Origin: Sphingobacteriales bacterium 50-39
GTDB lineage: Bacteria; Bacteroidota; Bacteroidia; Chitinophagales; Chitinophagaceae
Direction: 5' to 3'
Assembly (NCBI GenBank): GCA_001898505.1
Contig: MKTZ01000004.1
Span: forward strand, 186,001 to 250,000
DNA length: 64,000 nt
Made by a program: the position numbers and the translations under genes. A model generated the notes under the pieces. That model made no database searches. It was not told the origin of the DNA and saw only the letters and a program-made list of their open reading frames with translations. Below are positions 36,288-45,836 of this stretch, one piece after another (the stretch's first letter is position 1; every line of letters begins with the position of its first letter).

Positions 36288-38703
36288 TCACTCATTGCGT
36301 AGACTCTCCACCGGATTGGAGATCGCGGCCTTTATCGTGTGGTACCCCACTGTGAGTAAGGCGATGGTTATCATGGTCAATCCGCTCAATGCAAAGACCC
36401 ACCAGCTAAGGCTTGTATGGTAAGCGAAATTTTTGCAGCCAGGCCTGACATAATAATGCCGACAGGGGAACTGCGATGAGAAATGCCAGTCCTAGTGGTC
36501 TGAAGAATACCGTCGACAATGTTAAGATGATCCGCGCAAGAGAGGCGCCCAGGACCTTCCGGATCCCGATCTCCTTAATCCTGCTGTTGATGGAAAAGAT
36601 GGTCAGTCCGAGAAGACCTATGCAGCTCACGAGAATGGCGATGCTTGCCGCAAAAAACAAAAGAGTAGAAAGGGCGGTGTCCTGCTTGTAGAACCGGGCG
36701 ATCTTCTCATCGATGAATGTATAACTGAAATCCTCATCTGGATAAATACTTTTCCAGGTGGATTGAATAGCCGACAGGGTGGTTTTCCATGAGCCGGCGC
36801 CGGGCCGTAGCGAAATATGCATCGAATGGTCGGAGAGAAGGGCTGAATAAAGCATCAGTGGGTTGATCCTGCTCCTCACGGATGCCTGGTTAAAATCGGC
36901 CATCACGCCTGCCACCGGCAGGTTCCTGTCTCTGAATTGCAAAAATTGACCCACGGCATCCGAGGGGTGTGTGAATCCAAGCTGACGGGCGAGCATTTCA
37001 TTAATAATCAGCTCCACAGCGCTGTCTGTGGTCATGAGGTTACGCCCGGCCAGGAGATGAATGGCATAGACCTTCAGATAGTTGGCATCTCCGCTGCGCA
37101 CGTCGGTGTGGAAATCGACTGGTTTATGGTCCCGGATAAATGTTACTTTATCGGATATCTGTCCGTTGAAAGCAGGCGACTGGCCGGCAATGCTGACGTC
37201 CCCGATGCCCGGAATGCTTCTCAACTGATCGCGGAAAAGTATTTTTTTGGCATAGCCATTGGGTAAGGAGGAAGGGACGGAGATATTGACGATGGCATTC
37301 TGACGAAAGCCCATGTCCTTTGCCAGCGCGTAATGCACCTGTTTATTTACGACGAATACCGCCATTAAAAAGACCTGTGCTATGGTAAACTGCGATACGG
37401 TCAGCACCTTTCGAAGGGTGGCGGACTGGGAGATCCCTGAGCCGGAGAGGGGTTGGTTCTTTAACACCCGTATGGTCTGGAATCCGGAAAGGATAAATGC
37501 CGGATAAAGCCCTGATAAAAGGCCGATCCCTACGATCAGGCAAATAAAAAAGACGATCAACGAGGGTAGATGGAGGACCCTCTCCGGATCCATTTCACCG
37601 GGGATGAAATATCGTATGGCAGCGCAGACCAGTGTAAACGCGACCAATGCCGTGATCGTCGTCAACATGAATGTCTCCGTCAAAAATTGAAAGATCAGTT
37701 GTCTTTTGTTGCCGCCAAAGGTTTTTCGTATGCCGATCTCTTTTGCCCGTTGTGCTCCCTGCGCCGTCGCCAGGTTGATGAAATTGATACAGCCGAGCAT
37801 AAGCAGGAACAGCGCCAATAATATAAGGCTTCCGATGGCCGGCCTGCCGACTTTCCCGCTGAAATCCGTATTGGTGTGAATGTCGTTCAATGCCTGCAAC
37901 CGGTGCACAGTACGGATATCGTCCTTTGGGCCCAGATGGGCGGAGGTAATATGCGCCAGTTGTCGATCGATGTCCTGTGGTTTTACACCGGGGAGGGTTT
38001 TGACCATTAGCTGTGACGTGGAACTGGTAGCGCCCCAATTATCCCAATTATGATTGGTTCTCAGGTTCGCGGTCCGGATGGTTCCAAGGGATAAGAATGC
38101 CCCGTATTCAAAATCGCTGTTGGCATCGAGATCTTTTACAACGCCGGAAACGGCCGCATTGACCGAGTCGCTAAAAATAAGGGTCCTGCCGAGGATCTCG
38201 CCGGGAGACAGGTCCGGGAAGTAGATCTTTGCACGGCTTTGCGTCAATACGACCCGGTTGGGCATTTCAAGCGGCGCTTTTGGATCACCAGCCAGCCATT
38301 GATGAGGGAATATATTGAAATAGTCGCTATTGGTAAAGACGATGTTTTCCTGATTTTTAATTGTTTGCTCTGTCTGCCCATCCTGCTGAGGGATGCTGAC
38401 CTTGGTATTTCCTCCGTAAAAGTCAAAAATGGGTGCGGCGTTGCCAATACCCGTGATTCCTTGTAACGCCTCCTGCATTGGCGCCGGTACGCCATAGTTT
38501 TTCGACCCGGTGTTTTCGGTGACGATGCGGTAGATCTGGTCTCTGCCGGGCTCGTATTTGTCGAAGCTGAAATTGTAGTCGACGACCAGATAGACGACGA
38601 CGGCGGCGGTAATGCCGATGGATAATCCCAGGATATTGATGACGGTGAGGAGCCGGTGTTTGCTGAAATTGCGCCAGGCGATGAGGACATAGCTTTTGAG
38701 CAT
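36288..38703 (-). pseudogene. FtsX/MacB-type ABC transporter permease with a C-terminal frameshift
   Basis: The continuous frame gives 765 residues ending WLQKFRLPYKP at 36406. The protein has the usual build of the 800-residue tandem permeases of Bacteroidota: N-terminal membrane helix (SYVLIAWRNFSKH), MacB-type periplasmic domain, FtsX segments (INFINLATAQGAQRAKEIGI, RKTFGG), a second periplasmic domain, and a final FtsX part (INSRIKEIGIRKVLGAS). In the -1 frame the sequence continues with AYHTSLSWWVFALSG and ends in AISNPVESLRNE at 36288, the normal family C terminus. The shift falls at a run of five T on the plus strand (36430-36434), where one base fewer restores about 804 residues. It is a real frameshift, a phase switch or a sequencing error. 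It removes the last membrane helix. The sister gene is 24 bases upstream. Confidence 0.85.
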
Positions 38704-38727
38704 AGGAGGTATTTGCAGGTTTAAGAT

Positions 38728-41157
38728 TTATTCGGTTCGTAAGCTTTCTACCGGATTCTGCCTGGCCGCACGTATTGCCTGATAGCTCACCGTGGACAGT
38801 CCTGTGACGAGGGCCGACAGGCCACCTGCAATAAAGATCCATGAGCTCATGTTGATGCGGTCGGCAAAACCTTTCAGCCAGTCATCCATGAAATACCAGG
38901 CAATCGGTGAGGCGATCAGCACCGACAGGGCGATCAGGATGGCAAAATCCTTCGTGAGCATGATCACGATATTGGTCACGCTGGCGCCCATCACTTTTCG
39001 GATACCGATCTCCCGGGTCCTTCTTTCTGCCGTAAACATCGCCAGCCCGAAAAGTCCGATACAGGAAATAAATATGGTGATAGCCATGGCTGCATTCATC
39101 AGCATCCCGGTCTGTTCATCCTTTTGATAAGCCGTGGCCAGCGTTTCGTCATAGAAGCGATAGGAAAAAGCAACGCCGGGATAGATCGATTTCCAGGTCT
39201 GTTGCAACTGATCCAATATTTTTTTGAATTCAGTCGATCCTTTTCCCTGTGTGGCTGTTTTTACAACGATGGTGCGTTCCCGCTCCACCCGGTTGATAAG
39301 ACACAGTGGTGGAATGGGGCTGTGCAGGGAATAGGGGTAGAAGTCTGCTGCTACGCCGACTATCGGATAGGGCTTGTTTAACCAGACGATGGTTCTGCCA
39401 ATGGCTTCTTCCGGCAATTTATACCCCATGATACGCGCGAGCGTTTCATTAATGATGAATTCATTCACGCTGTCAGCCCGGGAAAGGTTCCGACCCGCCA
39501 CGATCTTAAGACCGTAGAGCGGTATGAGGTGTTCATCGCCGTCTACTTGTGCCGCACGCATATCTTTACCATCCATGCCGGCATACCGGATGACCATGCT
39601 TTTGGCGTCGCCGGGGCCCGCCCATTGTAACGCCACCTGATCGACACCGGATAAATGACGCATTTTCTCCGCCGCCACTCTTACTTTTGAAAGACTATCT
39701 CCCCATGGGGTCTCGATGGTAAGGATAGCATCTTTGGTAAATCCCAGGTCCTTATGACGGGTATAGCTCATCTGGCTGGCGATGACGATGCTGCCGATGA
39801 TAAATACAAGCGACACCGTGAACTGAAAGACAATAAGCCCTTTGCGCAGATACCATTTTCCACCCCCCTTGTAAGTGCCGCTGCCTTTCAGCGTCACAAC
39901 GGGCAAATAGGCCGACAACACCCTGGCGGGGTAAAGTCCTGCCAGCATCGTGGTAACAATGGCTATCCCCAGCAAGAAGATCAATACGGCAGGATCGCCC
40001 GGATGAATAGACAGTCCCGGAGGCAGGAAGGAACGGAATAATGTAAGGGTCGGATCCACCAGCACCACCGCCAGCAGAATAGCGATCAGCGTGAGGACAA
40101 ATGTCTCGGTGAGGAATTGGAACACCAGACTGGACCTTGAACTACCCAACACTTTTCTCACTCCCACTTCCTGAGCCCGCTGAAGGGACTGTGCTGTCGA
40201 CAGGTTGATAAAATTAATAACGGCGATGAGCAGGATGAACATTGCAATACCCATTAACGCATACAAGGTGGGCAGATGCGCCGTCCGGATGGGGTTTTCC
40301 ACGAGATGGCCGTTGAAATGAAAGTTTGATAGCGGATCGAGTCCCAGCTTCAGCCGGAGCGTGGGGTCATCATGCCCCATTACGAGAGAGGCCGCCTGAG
40401 CTTCGATGGCTTCCGGGCGACGGCCTTTCGATAGTTTCACAAAGGTCAGGAAGAACGCGCCGTCCGGCCGCCACGAGTTGGGGGTGGTATTATTTTGGAA
40501 ATAGTTTGTCTGAAAGGTGCTGTAAGATATGAGATCTGTAAAGCCGAGATCGGTATTTCCCGTCCAGTCTTTTACGATGCCCGACACCCGCATGGGCAGG
40601 CTATCGTACATCACCACGCGGCCCAGTATAGTACTGACATCTCCGGGACCAAAATACTGATGGGCCCTGTTTTCCGTCAGGACGACGGTATACGGTTCGT
40701 CGGATGCCTTGCCCGCCCGCCAGTCGTAATGGAAGATATCGAACCAGCCTGGCTGCGCTATGCCGACAAAAGGGAACCCCGCACCACCCGGCCTGCTTTC
40801 GAAATTTTTCGAAGTGTTTGCTGCCTCCGGAATGCTGATCTGTGGACCGTAAGGCTTAATGCCGGCTACCATATCCACCCCGGACAACCCGGTCTGCAGC
40901 GCCGTCAATCCGGCCAGGGGTATGCTCGCGAAGGTTGAGCGATTACCTGTATTTTCCTTATAATCGGCTGTGATACGGAAAATTCGCATTTTGTCCGGGT
41001 GGAAGTTATCAAAGCTCAGCTCATAATACGCGTCGAGGAATACCGTGATGCATGCGCAGAGGCCCAGGGCAAGTCCGAGCACATTTAGCATCGAGTATCC
41101 CTTATGGCGGATGATATTGCGCCACGAAATGATAACATAATTTCTGAACATATGCAA
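38728..41157 (-). CDS. FtsX/MacB-type ABC transporter permease
   Basis: An 809-residue permease, intact and homologous to the next gene. The first membrane segment follows NYVIISWRNIIRHKGYSML. The MacB-type periplasmic domain spans about residues 45-280, FtsX segments contain INFINLSTAQSLQRAQEVGV and RKVLGSSRSSLV, and a second copy ends in ERRTREIGIRKVMGASVTNI. The C terminus is the family signature ARQNPVESLRTE. Such paired permeases, with an ATPase encoded elsewhere, export or extract lipoproteins, peptides or drugs in a MacB-like way. No ATPase or membrane-fusion gene is in the window. A second ATG two codons in (MFRNYV) is an equally good start. Confidence 0.92.
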   Translation of the reverse strand: MHMFRNYVIISWRNIIRHKGYSMLNVLGLALGLCACITVFLDAYYELSFDNFHPDKMRIFRITADYKENTGNRSTFASIPLAGLTALQTGLSGVDMVAGIKPYGPQISIPEAANTSKNFESRPGGAGFPFVGIAQPGWFDIFHYDWRAGKASDEPYTVVLTENRAHQYFGPGDVSTILGRVVMYDSLPMRVSGIVKDWTGNTDLGFTDLISYSTFQTNYFQNNTTPNSWRPDGAFFLTFVKLSKGRRPEAIEAQAASLVMGHDDPTLRLKLGLDPLSNFHFNGHLVENPIRTAHLPTLYALMGIAMFILLIAVINFINLSTAQSLQRAQEVGVRKVLGSSRSSLVFQFLTETFVLTLIAILLAVVLVDPTLTLFRSFLPPGLSIHPGDPAVLIFLLGIAIVTTMLAGLYPARVLSAYLPVVTLKGSGTYKGGGKWYLRKGLIVFQFTVSLVFIIGSIVIASQMSYTRHKDLGFTKDAILTIETPWGDSLSKVRVAAEKMRHLSGVDQVALQWAGPGDAKSMVIRYAGMDGKDMRAAQVDGDEHLIPLYGLKIVAGRNLSRADSVNEFIINETLARIMGYKLPEEAIGRTIVWLNKPYPIVGVAADFYPYSLHSPIPPLCLINRVERERTIVVKTATQGKGSTEFKKILDQLQQTWKSIYPGVAFSYRFYDETLATAYQKDEQTGMLMNAAMAITIFISCIGLFGLAMFTAERRTREIGIRKVMGASVTNIVIMLTKDFAILIALSVLIASPIAWYFMDDWLKGFADRINMSSWIFIAGGLSALVTGLSTVSYQAIRAARQNPVESLRTE

Positions 41158-41219
41158 TCGATGTTAGTTGGTAGATTAGTCGCCACCAATAGGATGCCAT
41201 AGATAAAGATGGTGACGTT

Positions 41220-41227
41220 CAAACATA
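41220..41227 (-). promoter_or_regulatory. -7 box of the ABC permease operon
   Basis: TATGTTTG on the minus strand, about 63 bases before the permease start codon, matches TAnnTTTG. No clear -33 TTG is found at the normal distance, so this is a tentative call. Confidence 0.4.
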
Positions 41228-41290
41228 TCCGAAGACTCACCCGCTGCGAGGTGTCCGATTTTGATACAACTGGTGTACGTATGGTCGACA

Positions 41291-41977
41291 CTACAGGTCG
41301 ACTGGCCGGGCGGGACGCCGTAAAATCTTACGGCTTATGAACGGGAAGACCCAATAAGCAGCTTTGGCCGCCAGGATACCGATGCCTGCTCCCGTCAGCA
41401 CTTCGCTGAACCAATGTTTGTCATTATAAACGCGCAGATAAGCAACCCCGGTGGCCGTGGCATATGCTGCAACGCCGTACCAGACACTCCGGTCACGAAA
41501 TTCCTGCCGCATAAATTCCGCCGCGGCAAAGGCGGTTGCAGTATGGCCCGATGGGAACCCATCATCGCCCGACCCATCCGGTCTGGGAGCTTTGATAAAT
41601 TTCTTTAAAGACAGTACCGGAACGGCCAAAAATATATTGGCTGTCACATAGATCACTGTTCGATCCCCGAGATCATGCCACCCCTTTACTCCGGCTGCGT
41701 TCAGTACATAAACAGCCGCTGCCGGGCCATATTGCAGATAGTTGTCCAACTGAAAGGTATGATGCGTATGATCCAGCCAGACTGTCTCCCGGACGTGCTG
41801 GTCAAAAGTTTTTAATGGTTCCCATCCCAGGGCTGCAAACCCGTAACCGGTCAGGACGGTAGGGATGATCAGCGAAGGCAGGCCCGGGCTCGTATCCCTG
41901 GCTATAGAGTCACTTTGAGCCGACGTCTTTAACAATATCAATACCAGGCTAGTTGACAATATCCATTTAGTCAGCAT
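41291..41977 (-). CDS. PAP2-family phosphatase
   Basis: A 228-residue protein with a signal or membrane start (KWILSTSLVLILLKTSAQ) and several hydrophobic segments. The three PAP2 motifs are visible: KKFIKAPRPDG (Lys126-Arg132), FPSGHTATAF with catalytic-type His145, and LRVYNDKHWFSEVLTGAGIG (Arg182, His188). Such enzymes dephosphorylate lipid phosphates such as undecaprenyl or phosphatidylglycerol phosphates at the periplasmic face. It is divergent from the AraC regulator gene, with 33 bases between the two starts, so the regulator may control it. Confidence 0.88.
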   Translation of the reverse strand: MLTKWILSTSLVLILLKTSAQSDSIARDTSPGLPSLIIPTVLTGYGFAALGWEPLKTFDQHVRETVWLDHTHHTFQLDNYLQYGPAAAVYVLNAAGVKGWHDLGDRTVIYVTANIFLAVPVLSLKKFIKAPRPDGSGDDGFPSGHTATAFAAAEFMRQEFRDRSVWYGVAAYATATGVAYLRVYNDKHWFSEVLTGAGIGILAAKAAYWVFPFISRKILRRPARPVDL

Positions 41978-42010
41978 GTCGTAACTTTAAAGCAATATTA
42001 GTACTTTGAG

Positions 42011-42847
42011 ATGCAAATGACAGCGTTCCGATTCCATCCGGTGACAGCGCATCCGCTGCTAAGCCCATACATTGCAAAAATATGGGTTTTCGAAAGCAGT
42101 GGCCGCCTTCCCGAGCAGGAAAGAAAGCTGATCGTTCCCAATACGAATCTAAAATTAACGCTGACCTATCGCAATGGGATCGCAGCCCGCCTAGGGGACA
42201 AGGCCTTTCTGCAACATGAAAATGGACTGACACTCACCGGCCTGATCGATACCCCCGTGACTCTGGACTCATATGAGGATGTGCAGACGGGCACGATCAT
42301 CATTGAATTCAACCCGCTGGGCGCTTACCGTTTCTTTCATTTACGGTATATCGAGGTCCAAAATGAGATCACGGACCTGGCTGACCTCATCGGCAACCGG
42401 GCAAAAGAGCTTCAATTGCAACTGGCTGAGACAAGCGCATTGGATCTAAAATTGGAACTCCTGCAGAATTTTCTGATTCGACAGTTGGGAAAGGCCACTC
42501 CGGACCCCATATACGATTTTTGCATCAATCGTATAACATATTCTGAGGGTCTTATCAGCGTGGCGCAGCTTGAAAAAGAGACCGGCTACAGCGCACGCTG
42601 GCTTCACAGGAAATTCTCGGAACACCTGGGCACCGGCGCCAAGAACCTGGCGGAGATCGTCCGCTTTTCACAATTCTACCGGGCATATTCGATTGGCGCC
42701 CCGTTAGACAATTTGAAACAGCATATCTATCACTATTACTACGACCAGTCCCACTTCCTCAGGGCTTTTAAGCGCTTCACCGGCGCCACACCGACCGAAC
42801 TTCAAAGCAGTATGAATGAGCTCAGCATCCGGAATTTTACGAGCTAG
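42011..42847 (+). CDS. AraC-family transcriptional regulator
   Basis: A 278-residue protein with an N-terminal sensing region of the DUF6597 type (FHPVTAHPLLSPYIAKIWVFES, then LIVPNTNLKLTLTY) and a C-terminal AraC double helix-turn-helix (ISVAQLEKETGYSARWLHRKF, then YYYDQSHFLRAFKRFTGATP). It likely regulates itself, the divergent PAP2 gene, or the SRPBCC and VOC genes that follow within 70 bases on the same strand. The ligand is unknown. An alternative start at the third codon is possible. Confidence 0.9.
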   Translation: MQMTAFRFHPVTAHPLLSPYIAKIWVFESSGRLPEQERKLIVPNTNLKLTLTYRNGIAARLGDKAFLQHENGLTLTGLIDTPVTLDSYEDVQTGTIIIEFNPLGAYRFFHLRYIEVQNEITDLADLIGNRAKELQLQLAETSALDLKLELLQNFLIRQLGKATPDPIYDFCINRITYSEGLISVAQLEKETGYSARWLHRKFSEHLGTGAKNLAEIVRFSQFYRAYSIGAPLDNLKQHIYHYYYDQSHFLRAFKRFTGATPTELQSSMNELSIRNFTS

Positions 42848-42908
42848 TTCCGATTCGTACAATACTTATGGCTGCCGCTGCCCGAACTTTGTTTTAAAAT
42901 TACATAAA

Positions 42909-43358
42909 ATGAAAAGAAACGACTTTAGCAGCAGCATTTCCGCGAAGATCAGCGCGGACGAGGCGATCAAAAAGATCAGCAACGTACCGGAATGGTGGGG
43001 AATAACCTTTACCGGCAGCGCCGAAAAACAACATGATAAGTTTGTAGTAAAGATGACGGGGGACTCCTACTTCAACTTTACGGTAACGGAATTGATCCCA
43101 GGTAAAAGGATGGTTTGGTTGGTTACCGATTGCCATATGCCCTGGTATTCGGATAAAAAGGAGTGGACCAACACCCGACTGATCTTTGATCTTCATGAAA
43201 ATAACGGCGTAACAGAAGTACACTTCCAACATGAAGGTCTTACGCCGAACGTCGAATGTTACAAGGATTGCGAATCGGGCTGGACGCACTGGATCAAAAC
43301 AAGCCTGTTTTCTTACTTGACTACCGGGAAAGGCATTTTTAGACAACCCACCAAATAA
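42909..43358 (+). CDS. SRPBCC (START-like) domain protein
   Basis: A 149-residue cytoplasmic protein. The pattern fits the AHSA1/SRPBCC family: FSSSISAKISADEAIKKI at the first strand and helix, WWGITFTGSAEKQHDKFVVKM, then FTVTELIPGKRMVWLVTDC and a C-terminal helix SGWTHWIKTSLFSYLTTGKG. These proteins bind small hydrophobic molecules; no catalytic residue is assigned. ATG 42909 is chosen because the longer frame would overlap the AraC gene and adds residues foreign to the fold. It is followed after 7 bases by the VOC gene. Confidence 0.88.
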   Translation: MKRNDFSSSISAKISADEAIKKISNVPEWWGITFTGSAEKQHDKFVVKMTGDSYFNFTVTELIPGKRMVWLVTDCHMPWYSDKKEWTNTRLIFDLHENNGVTEVHFQHEGLTPNVECYKDCESGWTHWIKTSLFSYLTTGKGIFRQPTK

Positions 43359-43365
43359 TATAATC

Positions 43366-43809
43366 ATGGCAAAGGTAATTTTGGGGAACCATTCGTCGGT
43401 GATTGTCCCGAGGAAAGACCGTGACAGCATTTGCAAATTTTATAGGGATGCCCTTGGCGCCACGATCACGAAGGCAGAGAAAGATAAGGACCTGATCCGC
43501 ATGGGAGACAATTTCTATATCGCGTTCCTCTACGGGGATGTACCTGATCAGAGCGATTTCTTGCGAACGGCAAGAGCGATGTGGTTGGAGATAAAATCCG
43601 ACAATGTAGAGGAAATGAAAAAGAAAATCCTTGATTCCGGAGTCAGGAAGCTGGATGTGCCGGACCCCCATCTATACTTCCAGGCGCCCGGGGGGCAATG
43701 CTGGAGACTGGTCGGGATCGGGGAAGATCTCTCTTTTTATGAGGGTAAGGGAGAGGGCCCTGATGTGGCAAAGGTAAAGGAGGGCGCGGCCAAAGGGTTC
43801 GAGTCATAA
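43366..43809 (+). CDS. VOC-family (glyoxalase/bleomycin-resistance fold) protein
   Basis: A 147-residue protein with two beta-alpha-beta modules: SSVIVPRKDRDSICKFYRDALGATI, and later MWLEIKSDNVEEMKKKILDSG and HLYFQAPGGQCWRLVGI. This is the usual VOC layout. Metal ligands expected in active glyoxalases are partly present (a final Glu position is not obvious), so the activity is uncertain. It is in an operon with the SRPBCC protein and probably AraC. Confidence 0.87.
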   Translation: MAKVILGNHSSVIVPRKDRDSICKFYRDALGATITKAEKDKDLIRMGDNFYIAFLYGDVPDQSDFLRTARAMWLEIKSDNVEEMKKKILDSGVRKLDVPDPHLYFQAPGGQCWRLVGIGEDLSFYEGKGEGPDVAKVKEGAAKGFES

Positions 43810-43831
43810 TCCTGTTGTGGAGCTCGTGATA

Positions 43832-43856
43832 GCCGGCCAGGCGAAGCCTGACCGGC
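43832..43856. terminator. Hairpin between convergent genes
   Basis: GCCGGCCAGGC (43832-43842) and GCCTGACCGGC (43846-43856) pair over 11 positions with one mismatch and a GAA loop. It lies between the VOC gene and the convergent lipocalin-like gene and can serve both. No long T run follows. Confidence 0.6.
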
Positions 43857-43862
43857 GTATGT

Positions 43863-44306
43863 TTATTGTTTTTCCATCGTAAAGGTGAGCCTGTCGCCCG
43901 GCTTGAGTGCGTTGTCTGTGTAATAGATCATAGTCTTGCAATCGTAGCTGGCAATAGTACCGTTGAACACACCATCACTTGTCAACACATTACCCTTGAC
44001 CTGCCAGACGCCCTGGGCTTCTTCCGAGGGGGTGCAAACAGTGCCCAGGTCATTGGTGATGTAAGTTCCATCGTCCTTCAGGATGATGATATCGTCCCTC
44101 TCGCAGTCATCCATAAACTGCAAATAATCCAGGGGTGCGGAGGATGCGTCCGACTTGTATTGCAAAGCCGTAAGCTTGTAAGAGCCAGCCAGGCTTGTCA
44201 TGTTGATACTGCATGCAGTTGGCTTGCTGTCTTCTTTTTTGCAGGAAAAAAATAAAGTTCCCGTGGCCATCGCGATCAAAGCCCATGTCATTGTGGTTGT
44301 TTTCAT
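43863..44306 (-). CDS. Lipocalin-like lipoprotein
   Basis: A 147-residue protein with a lipoprotein signal (TGTLFFSC, Cys about 22) and then KKEDSK. The body has the lipocalin_4-like outline common in Bacteroidota: SLAGSYKLTALQYKS, DDIIILKDDGTYITNDLG, GVWQVKGNVLTSDG and KPGDRLTFTMEKQ. A ligand-binding role is possible; nothing specific can be assigned. Monocistronic, ending at the shared hairpin. Confidence 0.8.
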   Translation of the reverse strand: MKTTTMTWALIAMATGTLFFSCKKEDSKPTACSINMTSLAGSYKLTALQYKSDASSAPLDYLQFMDDCERDDIIILKDDGTYITNDLGTVCTPSEEAQGVWQVKGNVLTSDGVFNGTIASYDCKTMIYYTDNALKPGDRLTFTMEKQ

Positions 44307-44363
44307 ACATTTCAGTTGAATGGATAATTTCTATTTGATAGTAATACCCATTCATTCGCCGGG

Positions 44364-44415
44364 AAGGTTGGGGTAGGATGAAAAGAAATTTTTTTTAGGG
44401 ATTACCCAACCTTTG
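44364..44415 (+). promoter_or_regulatory. Inverted repeat and possible promoter before the lipoprotein/ECF operon
   Basis: AAGGTTGGGGTA (44364-44375) and TACCCAACCTT (44403-44413) form an inverted repeat with one unmatched base. The right arm runs into AACCTTTG (44408-44415), one base off the -7 consensus. The arrangement fits an operator or an ECF-dependent promoter for the operon. Confidence 0.4.
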
Positions 44416-44469
44416 TAAAAGAAACAGGGTACTATGATAAAAATGGATAAATTGCGGAATTATAATAAG

Positions 44470-45297
44470 ATGAGAAACAGTGTATTATTGATTGGCATGG
44501 CCTGCCTGACGAGCTGCGGCACTTCCATAAAAATGGCCATACCTGAAGCGTTCAAACAACAGGCTTATATGGAACATGTCGATGGAGCAAGAGGTAATAA
44601 GATGTCATTTGCGAATGTCAGCACATCCAAAATAAAAAGAGGTATGCATTTGAGCTATCCGGGGTGGGGTGGGCGGGCGTTCTTTTGGGACAATCTTATT
44701 CTAATGAATTATTTTGGTATTCAGAAGAGCGAGACCGTAAGAAAAGAGAAGGCAAAATTCCGATACTCGATGACAGATGGAAGAAATACCGTGGAGGTTT
44801 TTGCTGATGAGCGGGAGCTTACAAAGGAGCTGGGATATGAAACGCTGAACAGGGAAAGCATCCTTAATAGTTTTGCCCAACTGCAGCAATATAAATATAT
44901 ATTTTCGGCAACTATCAGCGCCGACACGGCACAGGATATCAAGACCTGGACCCTGGTGATGACGAATATGTATGACAGGGCGGCAACAAATGACAAGAAC
45001 CCGTTTGCTTATCGGAAGATGGGGGATAATGGGATGGCGACAAATGGGGTTGATACGATTTTTATAAAACCCATCAGCATCCAAAAAACAGAATTGTCCG
45101 ATGGCAGAGTAAAACAGCTGCCGTTCAAGCTTCTATCGGGATACGAATTAAGCACGAACGATGGAGTGATCGCCATCATCGATATGATCGACCGGAATAT
45201 CTGGTTCTACAATGAACTGGATTCCACGGAAAAATTAACTATAGGCGCCATCGCAACGGCCATCTTTGCAAGACAGGTGCACGACGAAAAGTGGTAA
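44470..45297 (+). CDS. Hypothetical lipoprotein encoded before an ECF sigma gene
   Basis: A 275-residue protein with the lipoprotein signal NSVLLIGMACLTSC (from ATG 44470). The body has no recognised domain; it contains GMHLSYPGWGGRAFFWDN and IFSATISADTAQDIKTWTL. An earlier ATG at 44434 would add 12 polar residues before the signal and is less likely. The last codons overlap the GTG start of the sigma gene, so the two are translationally coupled. It could be the surface or periplasmic sensor of the sigma system, an inference from position. Confidence 0.7.
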   Translation: MRNSVLLIGMACLTSCGTSIKMAIPEAFKQQAYMEHVDGARGNKMSFANVSTSKIKRGMHLSYPGWGGRAFFWDNLILMNYFGIQKSETVRKEKAKFRYSMTDGRNTVEVFADERELTKELGYETLNRESILNSFAQLQQYKYIFSATISADTAQDIKTWTLVMTNMYDRAATNDKNPFAYRKMGDNGMATNGVDTIFIKPISIQKTELSDGRVKQLPFKLLSGYELSTNDGVIAIIDMIDRNIWFYNELDSTEKLTIGAIATAIFARQVHDEKW

Positions 45298-45836
45298 TTA
45301 CGGAACAGGATCTAAATAGCATCATTATCGAGTGCTGCAACGGCAGCAGGAAGGCGCAGGAGCAGCTCTTCCGGCAGCTTTATGGCTTTGCTATGGCCAT
45401 TGCCCTGCGCTACGCCGTAGACGAGCATGAGGCGGCCGATATTCTGGGCCATGCTTTTGTAAAAATGTTCAGGAGCCTCCGTTCTTTTGATGCGACGAAA
45501 GGAAATTTTCACGGCTGGCTGAAAAAGATAGTTATCAACGAATCATTGGACCACATAAAACAGCGTAGCCGCTTCACCAGCCTGGAACTCGATACGGTAG
45601 AAGAGCCTTTTGTCAACAACAGTATTATTGAAAAAACAGATGCGGCCGAGATCCTGCAACTGGTAAGACAATTGCCGCCGGCTACGCATGCCGTGTTTGT
45701 GTTGTATGCCATCGACGGCTACTCTCACAAGGAAATTGCATCGCAGTTGAATATCAGTGAGGGTACCAGCAAATGGCATTTGAGCGAAGCAAGAAGGATC
45801 ATTCAGCAAAAGCTTATGGCGATAAGAACTCAGTGA
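45291..45836 (+). CDS. ECF RNA polymerase sigma factor
   Basis: A 181-residue sigma-70 family factor. Region 2 contains ADILGHAFVKMFRSLRSFD and GNFHGWLKKIVINESLDHIKQRS; region 4 contains LPPATHAVFVLYAIDGYSHKEI and NISEGTSKWHLSEARRIIQQKL. It starts with GTG inside the end of the lipoprotein gene and ends in the GTGA overlap with the next gene. With the anti-sigma-like protein downstream this is a standard Bacteroidota ECF/membrane regulator pair, probably controlling its own promoter. Confidence 0.92.
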   Translation: MVITEQDLNSIIIECCNGSRKAQEQLFRQLYGFAMAIALRYAVDEHEAADILGHAFVKMFRSLRSFDATKGNFHGWLKKIVINESLDHIKQRSRFTSLELDTVEEPFVNNSIIEKTDAAEILQLVRQLPPATHAVFVLYAIDGYSHKEIASQLNISEGTSKWHLSEARRIIQQKLMAIRTQ

